From: JALUUH01 sp964636675
GTDB taxonomy: Bacteria; Pseudomonadota; Gammaproteobacteria; S012-40
Length of the DNA: 34,436 nucleotides
Direction: 5' to 3'
Assembly: GCA_964636675.1 (NCBI GenBank)
Contig: CAZWUO010000017.1
Span: forward strand, 1 to 34,436
The notes below the pieces were generated by a model, which worked only from the letters and a program-made list of their open reading frames with translations, was not told where the DNA came from and made no database searches. Shown one piece after another: positions 8,464-16,967 of the stretch. Each line of letters opens with the position of its first letter. Positions within the stretch are counted from its first letter, which is position 1. Position numbers and translations under genes: made by a program.

Positions 8464-10464
8464 ATGTATAAACAACACGCATTCTCAAAAGAAGGGCAAA
8501 ACATTTGTTTATTCGATGCAAGTCCTGATCAAGCAACGAGTGTTTTTTTCAAAAAAATATTAAATGAAAATAAGTATAAGATTGCGTTTTTTGCTACCAA
8601 AGAAACCGCGATAAAGGCGATTTTGCAGCAAGATTATCAGTTGATTATCATTTCTTGTGTTGTTGACAAAAATCAATTGAGTAGTGCTGAAGACTTTATA
8701 ACCATGGTTCGTTATTGCGGCCACCCCGAAAAAAGCAAGTTACCCATAATAGTTATTATTCCAGCAAATAATTTAGATTCACAGGTATTGCTGGAACATC
8801 GATCAATTTCTGTTTTAAAGTTTCCGGCAAACCTAAAAGCAGTGGAAGATTGCTTGCAGAATGCATTAGCCACTGTTCATCGAAAATCTAAAATACCCTT
8901 GATCGATAGCAAGGTTCCTCTTGCTGCTAAGCCGAATGATAATTTATCCGATGAGCCCCCCGCTAATATTGGTTTTCAGAGCAGACCAAAATCAAAAGTG
9001 GATATTCCTAGCATTTTACCAAATCCTGAAGGCCTACAGCACGCGCCATTTGATAGAACCACCGGGTCATCTCAGGAGAGCAATAGCATTGATAAACGGG
9101 ACACTGTTGAAGATGAAAGTTTTTTGCTATCTCATTCTAGAGATGATGCAGATATTAATAGTCAGCATTTTAGCGCCGATGAGCTTGCACTCATGCCCAT
9201 AGATGATGATGTCATCCGCGTTAAGTCACAACAAAAAAACTCTCTAGTATCTAAAGCCAAGAAAAATAATGATAGAAAATCGCCGCTAACGTTTAATAAG
9301 AAAAATGATCAAGAATTTGTACAGCAAACTCCATCTAATAAACGCGCAAAGCTTAACACTCAATTAGATAAAGACAGGGTGGTCCAGCGTAAGAAATCGA
9401 ATTATAAAAATAAACTCTTACTTAGTGGGGGAGTGTTTGCAATTATTGCAAGTATTGTTATTGGCGTATTTAGCCTACTTAATGATATTACCGAGCAAGT
9501 TAAGTTTGTTCGAGTGACCCAAAGAGCCATTGTAGATATATTGTCTACAGTCGGCGAAGTTGTGAGTATAAAAGATGTGGATATTAAGTCGGGTAATTCA
9601 GGAACGGTTGAGAGTGTCCCAGTTCTTGAAGGCGCTGAGGTTCAAAAAAATCAGGTGTTGGTGCGGCTAGAAAACGCAGATATTATTGCGGAGTTAAGCC
9701 AGATGGAGTCACAGTTGGCAACGATTAATAAAAATATCGAAACCGCAACAGTGGCCCTTAAAAAGTTAGTTCAAGCCTTAGGGTTGGGCGCAGTTTCGAG
9801 AAATACGGTGGAGAAAGGCCAAGACGAGTTGCTAACTCTAGAGGAAAAACGAAATAGATTCATTAAGAAGCTAGATGCTTTATTGATTGTCAAGAGAAGC
9901 TCGATTATTAGAGCGCCGTTTGATGGAATGGTATTAAATGTCAAGGTCAAAGCAGGTCAATGGATTACCCCGCAAGATATGCTATTGCAATTGATTGACC
10001 ATACTTCAAAAGAGATCAAAGTCATATCTGAGAAAACAAAAAATCACGCTTTGAAGATAGGGCAAGAAGTGCGCATCAATGTTATTGGGAAGGAAACGGA
10101 AATGTGGTCAGAGAAAATATTTCGTATTGCTTATCAATTAGGTGCAGCAGATGAAATTACATTTTTTACCCATTTGCCACAAGTTCATCAAAACTTGGAA
10201 ATAGCGACAAAGGTTCAAGTTGATATACAATTGTATGCCAATAGCCGATCGTTAGTATTACCACGGAATGTAATACGTGAGATAGATGAGCAATCCCTTG
10301 TACCAATAAATTTAAACGGTAGTGTGCACTACATTCCTATTGAGACAGGGATTATAGATGGTGAATATATCGAAATATTAAAGGGTTTGTCTCGAGATCA
10401 AGAAATTATTTATTTTTCAAACGGGTGGTTAGAAGAAGGTGTTAAGATTAGGCCAGAAATATAG
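8464..10464 (+). CDS. Pseudo-receiver/HlyD-type adaptor fusion protein
   Basis: A 666-residue protein with an unusual layout. Residues about 13-137 follow the pattern of a response-regulator receiver fold (ICLFDAS strand, DYQLIIIS strand, KLPIIVII strand, VLKFP strand), but the phospho-acceptor Asp is replaced (Ser64) and only one acid of the first pair remains, so it should not be phosphorylated. Residues 140-315 are a polar, low-complexity linker. One membrane segment spans about 317-338. The rest is a periplasmic membrane-fusion domain of the HlyD/MacA kind: a barrel-sandwich half (TVESVPVLEGAEVQKNQVLVRL), a coiled-coil hairpin at about 405-475, the returning lipoyl half (APFDGMVLNVKVKAGQWI), and a beta-barrel and proximal domain. 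Predicted topology puts the receiver in the cytoplasm. No permease or outer-membrane channel gene is adjacent. The start codon abuts a repeat and lacks a clear ribosome binding site. Confidence 0.85.
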   Translation: MYKQHAFSKEGQNICLFDASPDQATSVFFKKILNENKYKIAFFATKETAIKAILQQDYQLIIISCVVDKNQLSSAEDFITMVRYCGHPEKSKLPIIVIIPANNLDSQVLLEHRSISVLKFPANLKAVEDCLQNALATVHRKSKIPLIDSKVPLAAKPNDNLSDEPPANIGFQSRPKSKVDIPSILPNPEGLQHAPFDRTTGSSQESNSIDKRDTVEDESFLLSHSRDDADINSQHFSADELALMPIDDDVIRVKSQQKNSLVSKAKKNNDRKSPLTFNKKNDQEFVQQTPSNKRAKLNTQLDKDRVVQRKKSNYKNKLLLSGGVFAIIASIVIGVFSLLNDITEQVKFVRVTQRAIVDILSTVGEVVSIKDVDIKSGNSGTVESVPVLEGAEVQKNQVLVRLENADIIAELSQMESQLATINKNIETATVALKKLVQALGLGAVSRNTVEKGQDELLTLEEKRNRFIKKLDALLIVKRSSIIRAPFDGMVLNVKVKAGQWITPQDMLLQLIDHTSKEIKVISEKTKNHALKIGQEVRINVIGKETEMWSEKIFRIAYQLGAADEITFFTHLPQVHQNLEIATKVQVDIQLYANSRSLVLPRNVIREIDEQSLVPINLNGSVHYIPIETGIIDGEYIEILKGLSRDQEIIYFSNGWLEEGVKIRPEI

Positions 10465-10466
10465 GA

Positions 10467-10919
10467 TTAGGGTGTGTCGCAATAAATCGCTCCATGTTCT
10501 GGAAATTTATTTTTTATCAATCTTAAAAATAAAGCATGCGTTATCATTTTTTTGCTAAAAAATAAATGGCTAAAGCATTTACAATCGGTTGCACCAAAGC
10601 CGTAAAGAGGAATATTTGTAAATGGATTCTGGCACAGAATATTGGCCCACTGATGTTCCCTCTTGTTGTTGTCGTAGGTATGCCATATTTCTATAATTTT
10701 GGTATGTTTGCGTAAAAAATCAAGATGCCAGCGAGGGTTTTCTGAAATATTTTGGTGATGAGATACCCTGGCTTTAACGCCTCCCGGACCAAAGGCGCTA
10801 CCAACATAGTAATAATAGCCTCGCTCAAGCAGTAAATTTTTTTTCTTTCCAATGGGAATTAAAGATTCTTCAACGCAGCATTTCAGGGTGATGACATAGG
10901 TTCCTGAGTCATTCTTCAT
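10467..10919 (-). CDS. GIY-YIG nuclease-fold protein, DUF123 type
   Basis: 150 residues of the DUF123 branch of the GIY-YIG superfamily, a family also found in archaea and sometimes fused to endonuclease III. The motifs are TYVI near the start, GYYYYVGSAFGPGGVKAR (residues 34-51, with the YIG-like YVG and the conserved Arg), WHLDFLR (64-70), and the CxC-like DCKCFSHLFF. The biochemical role is not established; DNA processing is inferred from the fold. It is the last gene of a leftward cluster, three bases after the lipoprotein gene, and is convergent with the receiver-adaptor gene with almost no spacer. Confidence 0.82.
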   Translation of the reverse strand: MKNDSGTYVITLKCCVEESLIPIGKKKNLLLERGYYYYVGSAFGPGGVKARVSHHQNISENPRWHLDFLRKHTKIIEIWHTYDNNKREHQWANILCQNPFTNIPLYGFGATDCKCFSHLFFSKKMITHALFLRLIKNKFPEHGAIYCDTP

Positions 10920-10922
10920 GCT

Positions 10923-11771
10923 TTATTCTATTAGTTCGGGCAAATCAATTTGTGTTACTTGCGCAATTATACTAAGTGATACGTTGCTATCTAAGTTAGA
11001 AGAGTCATTATAATCAAGAGAAAACTTAACTAAACCAATCGATGGATTAACTAATCCAAATTCTTCGGCGGTATAGCTGATACGATAATCCTCATCGTTA
11101 ATTTCAAACTGATGTCGTGTGTTTATTTGAAAGGTATCAAATATACCGACGGGTGTTTTAACTTCAGAATCTCTACCTAGTTTTTTGATATTCAGATTAT
11201 AGGTGCCGACAGGAATACAATCGTTTGGTTGTGTGCATTTTTCTATCGTATAGTCGGCTGAAAATTCGGTTTCCAAATCGGTTATAGTGTTCGGCAATAT
11301 AGCCACGCCGAAATTATCTTCTCCGGGTGCTCTTAGATAATAAAGTGCAGCATTTCGAGTCCGTATCGCATAGAGTAATTTTACCCCAGTGGCCGAGGTT
11401 GCAATATGTTTTTCGCGTATATCGTTTTTCAGCTGATTGAAACCTACAATACTTGTTTGCTCCAGTAAAATCCCAGGCTCTCTGAGGTCTGATTCATCTA
11501 TGCTGGGAAATAAATCAGTGGACAGAGATCGATCGATAGAGATTATTGCCGTTTGCGTCTGTCCAGTAGTAAAGTCAGGAGTAATAATACTTGCAGTATA
11601 TTTATTCAAATCACCGGGTTTTGCTTTAATGAAAACAAGGTCGTTATCATCTATCGCATAATATGTTAGTGGCGTATTAATGCCGCACGAAACGAAAACG
11701 AGCAAGCATGTGAGTGTGAGTATGAGTCGTTTGGCTTGCATTAGGGAGATTATTTTTGTTAGTTGAGTCAT
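10923..11771 (-). CDS. Putative lipoprotein of unknown function
   Basis: 282 residues from the ATG at 11771. That ATG overlaps the stop of the upstream DUF2062 gene as ATGA, a translational-coupling arrangement. Upstream in-frame codons overlapping the DUF2062 gene are discarded. The N-terminus has basic residues, a hydrophobic run (LILTLTCLLVFV) and a Cys in VSCG, so a lipoprotein signal is likely, although Phe at -3 is not ideal for a lipobox. An alternative ATG lies 10 codons in (MQAKR). The mature part is rich in beta-prone stretches and acidic residues and contains a CTQPNDC pair of cysteines. I recognise no family. An envelope location is inferred. Confidence 0.7.
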   Translation of the reverse strand: MTQLTKIISLMQAKRLILTLTCLLVFVSCGINTPLTYYAIDDNDLVFIKAKPGDLNKYTASIITPDFTTGQTQTAIISIDRSLSTDLFPSIDESDLREPGILLEQTSIVGFNQLKNDIREKHIATSATGVKLLYAIRTRNAALYYLRAPGEDNFGVAILPNTITDLETEFSADYTIEKCTQPNDCIPVGTYNLNIKKLGRDSEVKTPVGIFDTFQINTRHQFEINDEDYRISYTAEEFGLVNPSIGLVKFSLDYNDSSNLDSNVSLSIIAQVTQIDLPELIE

Positions 11772-12289
11772 TTTTTCTGATGTCTTAGTTTTCTTCTCTG
11801 CCAGTTTAGCGCAACTACGATGCGCCAAGCGATGCGAATAAAAATATATCCAAGGATAGCACTGGATATTCCTACAACGAGACAGCCTACTAACAGAGGT
11901 TGCCAAATGAGAACCAAGGTTGTGCTTAACCAATCAAAGGAGATCTCAAAATCAACGTGTTCAATAGGAGTATTAATTAACCAAGCGCCCACTAAATAGC
12001 AAAAGAAAAAAATAGGCCCCATGGTGAGTGGGTTTGTTATCCAGACCAAAGAAACCGAAATCGGGAGGTTGACTCTGAAAACCAATGCGAGTCCTGCGGC
12101 AATGAGCATCTGAAACGGTACGGGCATGAAGGCGGAAAAGAGACCAACGGAAACAGCGCCACTGGCGGTTGAACGATTCAAATGCCAGAGCTTAGGAGAA
12201 AATATAATATTACCAAAAATGCCGAGACCTCTTATCGATTTTAGTTTGTCAGGACGTGGAAGCATTTTTTGGAGTAATTTTCGCGGCAT
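11768..12289 (-). CDS. DUF2062 membrane protein
   Basis: 173 residues matching the DUF2062 family: a basic N-terminus (MPRKLLQKMLPRPDKL), SPKLWHLNRSTASGAVSVGLFSAFMPVPFQM, and WITNPLTMGPIFFFCYLVG, with about three to four membrane segments and a basic tail. It is probably an inner-membrane protein; no activity is known for the family. It lies 23 bases after the Smr gene and overlaps the next gene by ATGA, so all four leftward genes probably share a transcript. Confidence 0.88.
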   Translation of the reverse strand: MPRKLLQKMLPRPDKLKSIRGLGIFGNIIFSPKLWHLNRSTASGAVSVGLFSAFMPVPFQMLIAAGLALVFRVNLPISVSLVWITNPLTMGPIFFFCYLVGAWLINTPIEHVDFEISFDWLSTTLVLIWQPLLVGCLVVGISSAILGYIFIRIAWRIVVALNWQRRKLRHQKK

Positions 12290-12312
12290 TCGTATTTTCT
12301 TTTAATTTTCTT

Positions 12313-12888
12313 TTAATTATTTCGTTTCAGTAAAACATAAGTCGCACCGGTGTCGCCATCTTGTGGTAATGCGCTGCAAAATGCAATAACCCGAGGATGT
12401 TGTTTTAACCACTTATTAATTTTTTGTTTTAACACGGGTTTACCTTGTTGAGACCGAGTCCCTTTGCCGTGAATTAAACATATACAGGTTTGTGTTGTAG
12501 CTGCATAAGTTTCAAGAAAGTTAAATAACGCCGTGTTAGCTTGATTCGCGTTTAATCCGTGTAAATCGATCGTCAGTTTGCGCAAAATTAAACCTTTTTT
12601 TAAGCGTTTCATGAGTGCGTGTTGCACGCCTTCTCGTTGGAAAAACAGCTCGGAATGGGCGCTAACTTCGTTATTCGACTCATCATCTGGCGTATCACTA
12701 AAAGCGCAGGCTGAGTTGTCCGCTGTCGATATTGTTTGATGAATGTGATTAGCGGACGTTTTTTTTACCGGTTGCATTGTTTCTGCTGATATTTTGTTCG
12801 ACGGCGCTAGCGGAGTGACGTTTTCCATATGTCGTCGAAACAAATTTTGATCTTTTTTTGATACGCCGGTTTTGTTGGGTTTTTTCAT
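12313..12888 (-). CDS. Smr-domain protein
   Basis: 191 residues with a C-terminal Smr (small MutS-related) domain from about residue 103 to the end. DLHG is at 108-111, HGKG at 140-143, and GDTGATYVLLKR closes the domain. The first 90 residues are a polar, poorly conserved arm. Family members are nicking endonucleases linked to DNA recombination or to cleavage of mRNA on collided ribosomes (E. coli SmrB). The N-terminal arm makes an SmrB-like role more likely than a MutS2-type role, but this is inference. It is the first gene of the leftward cluster and divergent from surE. Confidence 0.88.
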   Translation of the reverse strand: MKKPNKTGVSKKDQNLFRRHMENVTPLAPSNKISAETMQPVKKTSANHIHQTISTADNSACAFSDTPDDESNNEVSAHSELFFQREGVQHALMKRLKKGLILRKLTIDLHGLNANQANTALFNFLETYAATTQTCICLIHGKGTRSQQGKPVLKQKINKWLKQHPRVIAFCSALPQDGDTGATYVLLKRNN

Positions 12889-13051
12889 GGAGTCATTGTT
12901 GCTGCATTAACCGTAAGTCATTTGTCGTCAAAAGTAGTCACGAGTATATGAAATGAATGCTTTTCATGCAAAAAATGTTGTTAATGCTTGAAAAATAACG
13001 GCTATGCATGCTGGATAGTTTTATAGCAAGATCGATGATGGCGTTTAAGTG

Positions 13052-13057
13052 TATAAT
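13052..13057 (+). promoter_or_regulatory. Candidate -10 box for surE operon
   Basis: A perfect TATAAT lies about 40 bases before the surE start. No TTGACA-like -35 is seen 16-18 bases upstream, so this could be a weak or activator-dependent promoter, or coincidence. Confidence 0.3.
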
Positions 13058-13095
13058 TTGGCGGTTTAAAAGAGGGGCTGTTGCGAGAAGCAATG

Positions 13096-13842
13096 ATGAA
13101 AATATTATTAAGTAATGATGACGGCTATATGGCGCCTGGGATTATTTGCCTGTATGAGGCATTGGCATCCGTTGCTGAGGTTACACTTGTCGCGCCCGAT
13201 AGAAATCGCAGTGCAGCCAGCAGTTCGTTAACCCTGGATTTACCTTTAAGAGTACATGAAGCGAAAGCGGGCATTTATCGGGTCGATGGGACACCGACGG
13301 ATTGCGTGCATTTGGCATTGACGGGTTTGCTAAGTGCAGAACCTGATATGGTGGTTTCTGGGATTAATGACAGTGCGAATATGGGTGATGATGTGATTTA
13401 TTCCGGCACGGTGGCGGCAGCTATCGAGGGACGATTCTTAGGATATCCGGCTATTGCTGTGTCCTTGGTTGGCTCTCAAGTAACGCATTATGCGACAGCT
13501 GCACGGGCTTTACTCGCACTTATCCAGCAAGTAAAAAAATATCCATTTCCCTCAGATGTTATATTGAATGTTAATGTTCCAGATTTACCCTTTGATGCGC
13601 TTAAAGGGTTTCAGTCCACGCGTTTAGGATGTCGACACAAAGCAGAATCCGTTATTCAGAGCAAAGATCCTAGAGGGGCAACCATTTATTGGGTGGGGCC
13701 GCCAGGCGATGAAGAAGATGCTGGGCCGGGGACGGATTTTCATGCGGTGGCTAACCACTTTGTATCGGTAACACCTTTGCAAATTGATTTAACTCGGCAC
13801 AACATGCTTGCTGATTTAGCGGATTGGTTGAAAGAGATTTAA
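13096..13842 (+). CDS. surE: 5'/3'-nucleotidase SurE
   Basis: A stationary-phase survival phosphatase that removes phosphate from nucleoside monophosphates in the cytoplasm with a divalent metal. It has 248 residues, near the usual 250. The metal-binding Asp8-Asp9 in LLSNDDG, the SGINDSANMGDDVIYSGTVAAA block and VDGTPTDCVHLAL are all present. A TTG at 13081 would add five residues, but GAGAAG precedes the tandem ATGs at 13093 and 13096 and the family starts at MKILL, so 13096 is chosen. It is the first gene of surE-pcm-DedA-nlpD-rpoS, an order well known in gammaproteobacteria. Confidence 0.96.
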   Translation: MKILLSNDDGYMAPGIICLYEALASVAEVTLVAPDRNRSAASSSLTLDLPLRVHEAKAGIYRVDGTPTDCVHLALTGLLSAEPDMVVSGINDSANMGDDVIYSGTVAAAIEGRFLGYPAIAVSLVGSQVTHYATAARALLALIQQVKKYPFPSDVILNVNVPDLPFDALKGFQSTRLGCRHKAESVIQSKDPRGATIYWVGPPGDEEDAGPGTDFHAVANHFVSVTPLQIDLTRHNMLADLADWLKEI

Positions 13843-13843
13843 T

Positions 13844-14503
13844 ATGGATCAAAGATTGATGGGAATAGGGATGACTTCCCAGCGTACGCGATTACGCTTG
13901 GTGCAACGTCTGCGTGAAAAAGGAATCAGTTCGGAAGTTGTGTTAGATGCAATACGTAATATACCACGGCATATTTTTGTTGATGAAGCTTTAGCGAGTC
14001 GAGCTTATGAAGATACTGCATTACCTATTGGACTCGGTCAAACGATATCGCAACCTTTTATTGTTGCAAGAATGACGGAAATTCTGATGCAAAATTATTC
14101 CGTTAAAAAAGTCCTTGAGATCGGAACGGGCTCAGGTTACCAGACTGCGATATTAGCGAGTATTGTTGACCAGGTGTATACGGTCGAGCGTATTCAGTCT
14201 TTGCAAAGTAAAGCTCGCCAAAGGTTACGCGAACTAAAGCTGAAGAATATACGCTTTAAATTTGATGACGGCATTCTTGGTTGGCCGGAACATGCCGAAT
14301 ACGATGTGGTCATCGTGACGGCGGCGCCTACCAGCGTTCCGCCTGAATTGCTTGCTCAGGTAAAAATAGGAGGGCGACTCATTATTCCTGCGGGTGAGGA
14401 TGGTCAGCAGACGCTTTATTTGTTGGAAAAATCCGCAGAGGGGATTAATCAATCTCAATTAGATGCTGTCCAATTCGTTCCTTTGTTAGGTGGTACTGTT
14501 TAA
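13844..14503 (+). CDS. pcm: Protein-L-isoaspartate O-methyltransferase
   Basis: 219 residues. The enzyme uses S-adenosylmethionine to methylate isoaspartyl residues in aged proteins and so starts their repair. The conserved RLREKGI, FVDEALASRAYEDTALPIGLGQTISQP substrate loop and the VLEIGTGSGYQTAILA SAM-binding motif are intact, as is VPPELLAQVKIGGRLIIPAG. The start lies one base after the surE stop, so the pair is probably co-translated, as in other gammaproteobacteria. Confidence 0.96.
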   Translation: MDQRLMGIGMTSQRTRLRLVQRLREKGISSEVVLDAIRNIPRHIFVDEALASRAYEDTALPIGLGQTISQPFIVARMTEILMQNYSVKKVLEIGTGSGYQTAILASIVDQVYTVERIQSLQSKARQRLRELKLKNIRFKFDDGILGWPEHAEYDVVIVTAAPTSVPPELLAQVKIGGRLIIPAGEDGQQTLYLLEKSAEGINQSQLDAVQFVPLLGGTV

Positions 14504-15078
14504 TGCAAATATTTCATCCCTTATATTCGAGAGTCATGCTCTGGGCGCAGCATAAACATGCGAGTTGGTATTTAGGTGGTTTGAGCTTCGCTGAGTCTTC
14601 TTTCTTTCCTATTCCGCCGGATGTAATGCTCGCACCAATGGCTTTGGCAGCACCCAAAAAAGCTTGGAAGTTTGCCTTAATTACGACCTTGGCTTCTACG
14701 CTTGGGGGAGTGTTTGGTTATTTAATTGGTGTTTGGGGGTTTGATTTCATCGAGCCTTGGTTGCGTGAAAGTCGTTATTTTGCAGCCTTTAATACCGCAA
14801 ATGCTTGGTTTATTGAATGGGGTGTTTGGGTCGTTTTTATTGCCGGGTTTTCACCGATACCTTATAAGGTGTTTACGATTGCAGCAGGTGTCGGTGGAAT
14901 GGCCTTGCTGCCGTTTATCATTGCTTCACTCATCGGACGAGGGCTGCGTTTTTTTCTGGTGGCTGCAGTGATGGCGTGGGGAGGAGAGAAAATGGAAAAA
15001 GTGCTGGCTAAATATATTGAGTTACTCGGTTGGGCGGTTGTGATTGCCGCACTGATTGTTTATCTCACCTTGAGGTAG
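14503..15078 (+). CDS. DedA/YqaA-family membrane protein
   Basis: 191 residues with four to five hydrophobic segments and the DedA/SNARE-associated signature: GGLSFAESSFFPIPPDVMLAPMAL, GGVFGYLIGVWGF, and AGFSPIPYKVFTIAAG. Family members are inner-membrane proteins, and some translocate undecaprenyl phosphate or phospholipid; this subfamily (YqaA-like) has no fixed assignment. The start overlaps the pcm stop by one base (TAATG). It commonly occupies this slot between pcm and nlpD in non-enteric gammaproteobacteria. Confidence 0.9.
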   Translation: MQIFHPLYSRVMLWAQHKHASWYLGGLSFAESSFFPIPPDVMLAPMALAAPKKAWKFALITTLASTLGGVFGYLIGVWGFDFIEPWLRESRYFAAFNTANAWFIEWGVWVVFIAGFSPIPYKVFTIAAGVGGMALLPFIIASLIGRGLRFFLVAAVMAWGGEKMEKVLAKYIELLGWAVVIAALIVYLTLR

Positions 15079-15155
15079 ATAGATATTTCTATATAATGTT
15101 TTTCTAATGTACAGCTGAGCAGCAATGATAAAGAGATTTAATTTATTGTTATCGC

Positions 15156-15953
15156 ATGTTAAAACGAACACAACATAAAAATGTGCGATTCAAAAACCTA
15201 TTATTGGTATTGATCATATGTGTCGTTTTTTTATCCGCATGCGGTAGTCATGTACGTCACGTGGTAAAAAAAGGTGAGACCTTGTATTCCATTGGATGGA
15301 AGTATAAACAAGATTACCGTATGATAGCTGCGTGGAATAATATCACCTCCCCTTATTTCATTCATGAGGGGCAATGGTTGCGCGTAGCTCCACCTACTTT
15401 AGATAATAAAGACAATAATAAAAACAGTAAAAAAAACCTAAGCCTTGCAAAAAATAAATCAAAAAAAAATTCTGCTAAACCACGGATAGTCAATAAAAGC
15501 GTTACACCCCATCGCCAGAGAACCACACCTCAAGAACCACTCAATGTTGCATCATCAAAAGTTATTCGTTTTAAAGAAGAAAAAGTCACTCGTTGGAAGT
15601 GGCCCACAAATGGTCGTATAGTGAGTAAGTTTTCTAATTCACCCCATGGAAACAAAGGAATAAATATAAAGGGGAAAAGAGGGCAGGTCATATTGTCATC
15701 GGCTGGTGGTGAAGTTGTATACAGTGGCAGTGGGCTTATAGGCTTGGGAAAGCTTATTATCATCAAACATAATAAGACTTATTTAAGTGCTTATGCGCAC
15801 AATGACAAAATTCTGATCAAAGAAGGTGATAAAGTAAACATAGGACAAAAAATTGCACTCATGGGAGACACTGGTTCGGAGCAAGTCTTGCTTCATTTTG
15901 AAATAAGAAAAAATGGCAAGCCGGTAGATCCACTAATTTATTTAAGTCGGTGA
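15156..15953 (+). CDS. nlpD: Lipoprotein NlpD, amidase activator
   Basis: 265 residues. It has a lipoprotein signal with lipobox LSAC (Cys29), a LysM peptidoglycan-binding domain at about 33-77 (HVVKKGETLYSIGWKY to GQWLRV), a Lys/Asn/Ser-rich linker at 82-130, and a C-terminal LytM/M23 domain. The zinc-binding residues of active M23 peptidases are missing: GINI replaces the usual H-x-G-x-D motif, and only the second His of the late HxH motif remains (LLHFEIR). This is expected for NlpD, which activates the amidase AmiC at the division site rather than cutting peptidoglycan. It precedes rpoS; in E. coli the main rpoS promoter lies inside nlpD. Confidence 0.93.
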   Translation: MLKRTQHKNVRFKNLLLVLIICVVFLSACGSHVRHVVKKGETLYSIGWKYKQDYRMIAAWNNITSPYFIHEGQWLRVAPPTLDNKDNNKNSKKNLSLAKNKSKKNSAKPRIVNKSVTPHRQRTTPQEPLNVASSKVIRFKEEKVTRWKWPTNGRIVSKFSNSPHGNKGINIKGKRGQVILSSAGGEVVYSGSGLIGLGKLIIIKHNKTYLSAYAHNDKILIKEGDKVNIGQKIALMGDTGSEQVLLHFEIRKNGKPVDPLIYLSR

Positions 15954-15983
15954 TACTTAAAGCAGTGACGGAGGGGGAGATAC

Positions 15984-16934
15984 ATGAGTGAAGAAAATAT
16001 CGTCTACAGTCAATTGGGAGACTCAGCAGACTGTGTTGATGGCGACGAAGTAGCGGTTGCAAAGGCAGCCCAGAAAAAGGGGAAAAAAGATATTTCAGTG
16101 GGGCAGCTTGATGCAACTCGCTTATATCTTAATGAGATAGGGTTTTCTCCATTACTTACCGCTGAGCAGGAAGTCTATTACGCGCGCAAAGCGTTGGCTG
16201 GCGATCCTGCTTCGCGCAAAAAAATGATTGAAAGTAATCTGCGTTTGGTGGTTAAAATTGCCCGGCGATATTTAAATCGTGGTCTTGCTTTTCTTGACTT
16301 GATTGAAGAGGGGAATTTAGGACTGATTCATGCGGTTGAAAAATTCGATCCCGAGCGTGGTTTCAGGTTTTCAACCTATGCGACTTGGTGGATTAGACAG
16401 ACGATTGAGCGTGGAATAATGAATCAAACACGCACCATTCGCCTGCCGATTCATGTTGTAAAAGAGCTTAATACTTATTTGCGTGCAGCTCGTCACTTTA
16501 CCCAAGCTGAAGACCGAGAACCCAGCCCAGAAGAGATAGCGGAATATCTCGATAAGCCTCTTGGTGATGTCAAACGTATTCTTGGGCTCAATGAAAAAGT
16601 GACTTCGGTAGATACTCCCATGGGTAAAGATACCGATCGTTCGGTATTAGACGGCATCCCCGATAATAATAATTTAGACCCTGCAATGATTCTTCAAGAT
16701 GAGGATATTAATAAACATATAGAGTGCTGGGTTACTCAATTAAACGACAAACAACGACATGTTGTCGAGGGGCGGTTTGGGCTCAACGGTCGTCAAATGT
16801 CTACCTTAGAGGAAGTGGGTAGCGAAATCGGAGTAACCCGTGAGCGGGTTCGGCAAATTCAAGTAGAAGCATTGCGCAAACTTCGTGAAATCATGGAAAA
16901 AGAAGGCTTTTCCGCAGAAGCCGTATTTTATTGA
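15984..16934 (+). CDS. rpoS: RNA polymerase sigma factor RpoS
   Basis: 316 residues, slightly shorter than E. coli RpoS. Region 1.2 (DATRLYLNEIGFSPLLTAEQE), region 2 (ESNLRLVVKIARRYLNRGLAFLDLIEEGNLGL, then GFRFSTYATWWIRQTIERGI), region 3, and region 4 (LEEVGSEIGVTRERVRQIQ) are all present. The strong GGAGGGGGAG before the ATG supports this start. It directs stationary-phase and stress transcription and follows nlpD by 30 bases. Confidence 0.97.
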   Translation: MSEENIVYSQLGDSADCVDGDEVAVAKAAQKKGKKDISVGQLDATRLYLNEIGFSPLLTAEQEVYYARKALAGDPASRKKMIESNLRLVVKIARRYLNRGLAFLDLIEEGNLGLIHAVEKFDPERGFRFSTYATWWIRQTIERGIMNQTRTIRLPIHVVKELNTYLRAARHFTQAEDREPSPEEIAEYLDKPLGDVKRILGLNEKVTSVDTPMGKDTDRSVLDGIPDNNNLDPAMILQDEDINKHIECWVTQLNDKQRHVVEGRFGLNGRQMSTLEEVGSEIGVTRERVRQIQVEALRKLREIMEKEGFSAEAVFY

Positions 16935-16948
16935 GCATTTGTTAATGC

Positions 16949-16967
16949 AGGGGGTGTTACACCCCCT
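16949..16967. terminator. Perfect hairpin between rpoS and convergent gene
   Basis: AGGGGGTGT and ACACCCCCT form a near-perfect palindrome around one T. It lies 15 bases after the rpoS stop and overlaps the stop codon of the convergent Mth938-like gene. No T-run follows on either strand, so it may block exonucleases or act as a weak bidirectional terminator. Confidence 0.55.

Noticed and set aside
15595..15950. NlpD as an active M23 peptidase
   Set aside because: The zinc-binding residues are missing, as in known NlpD activators.
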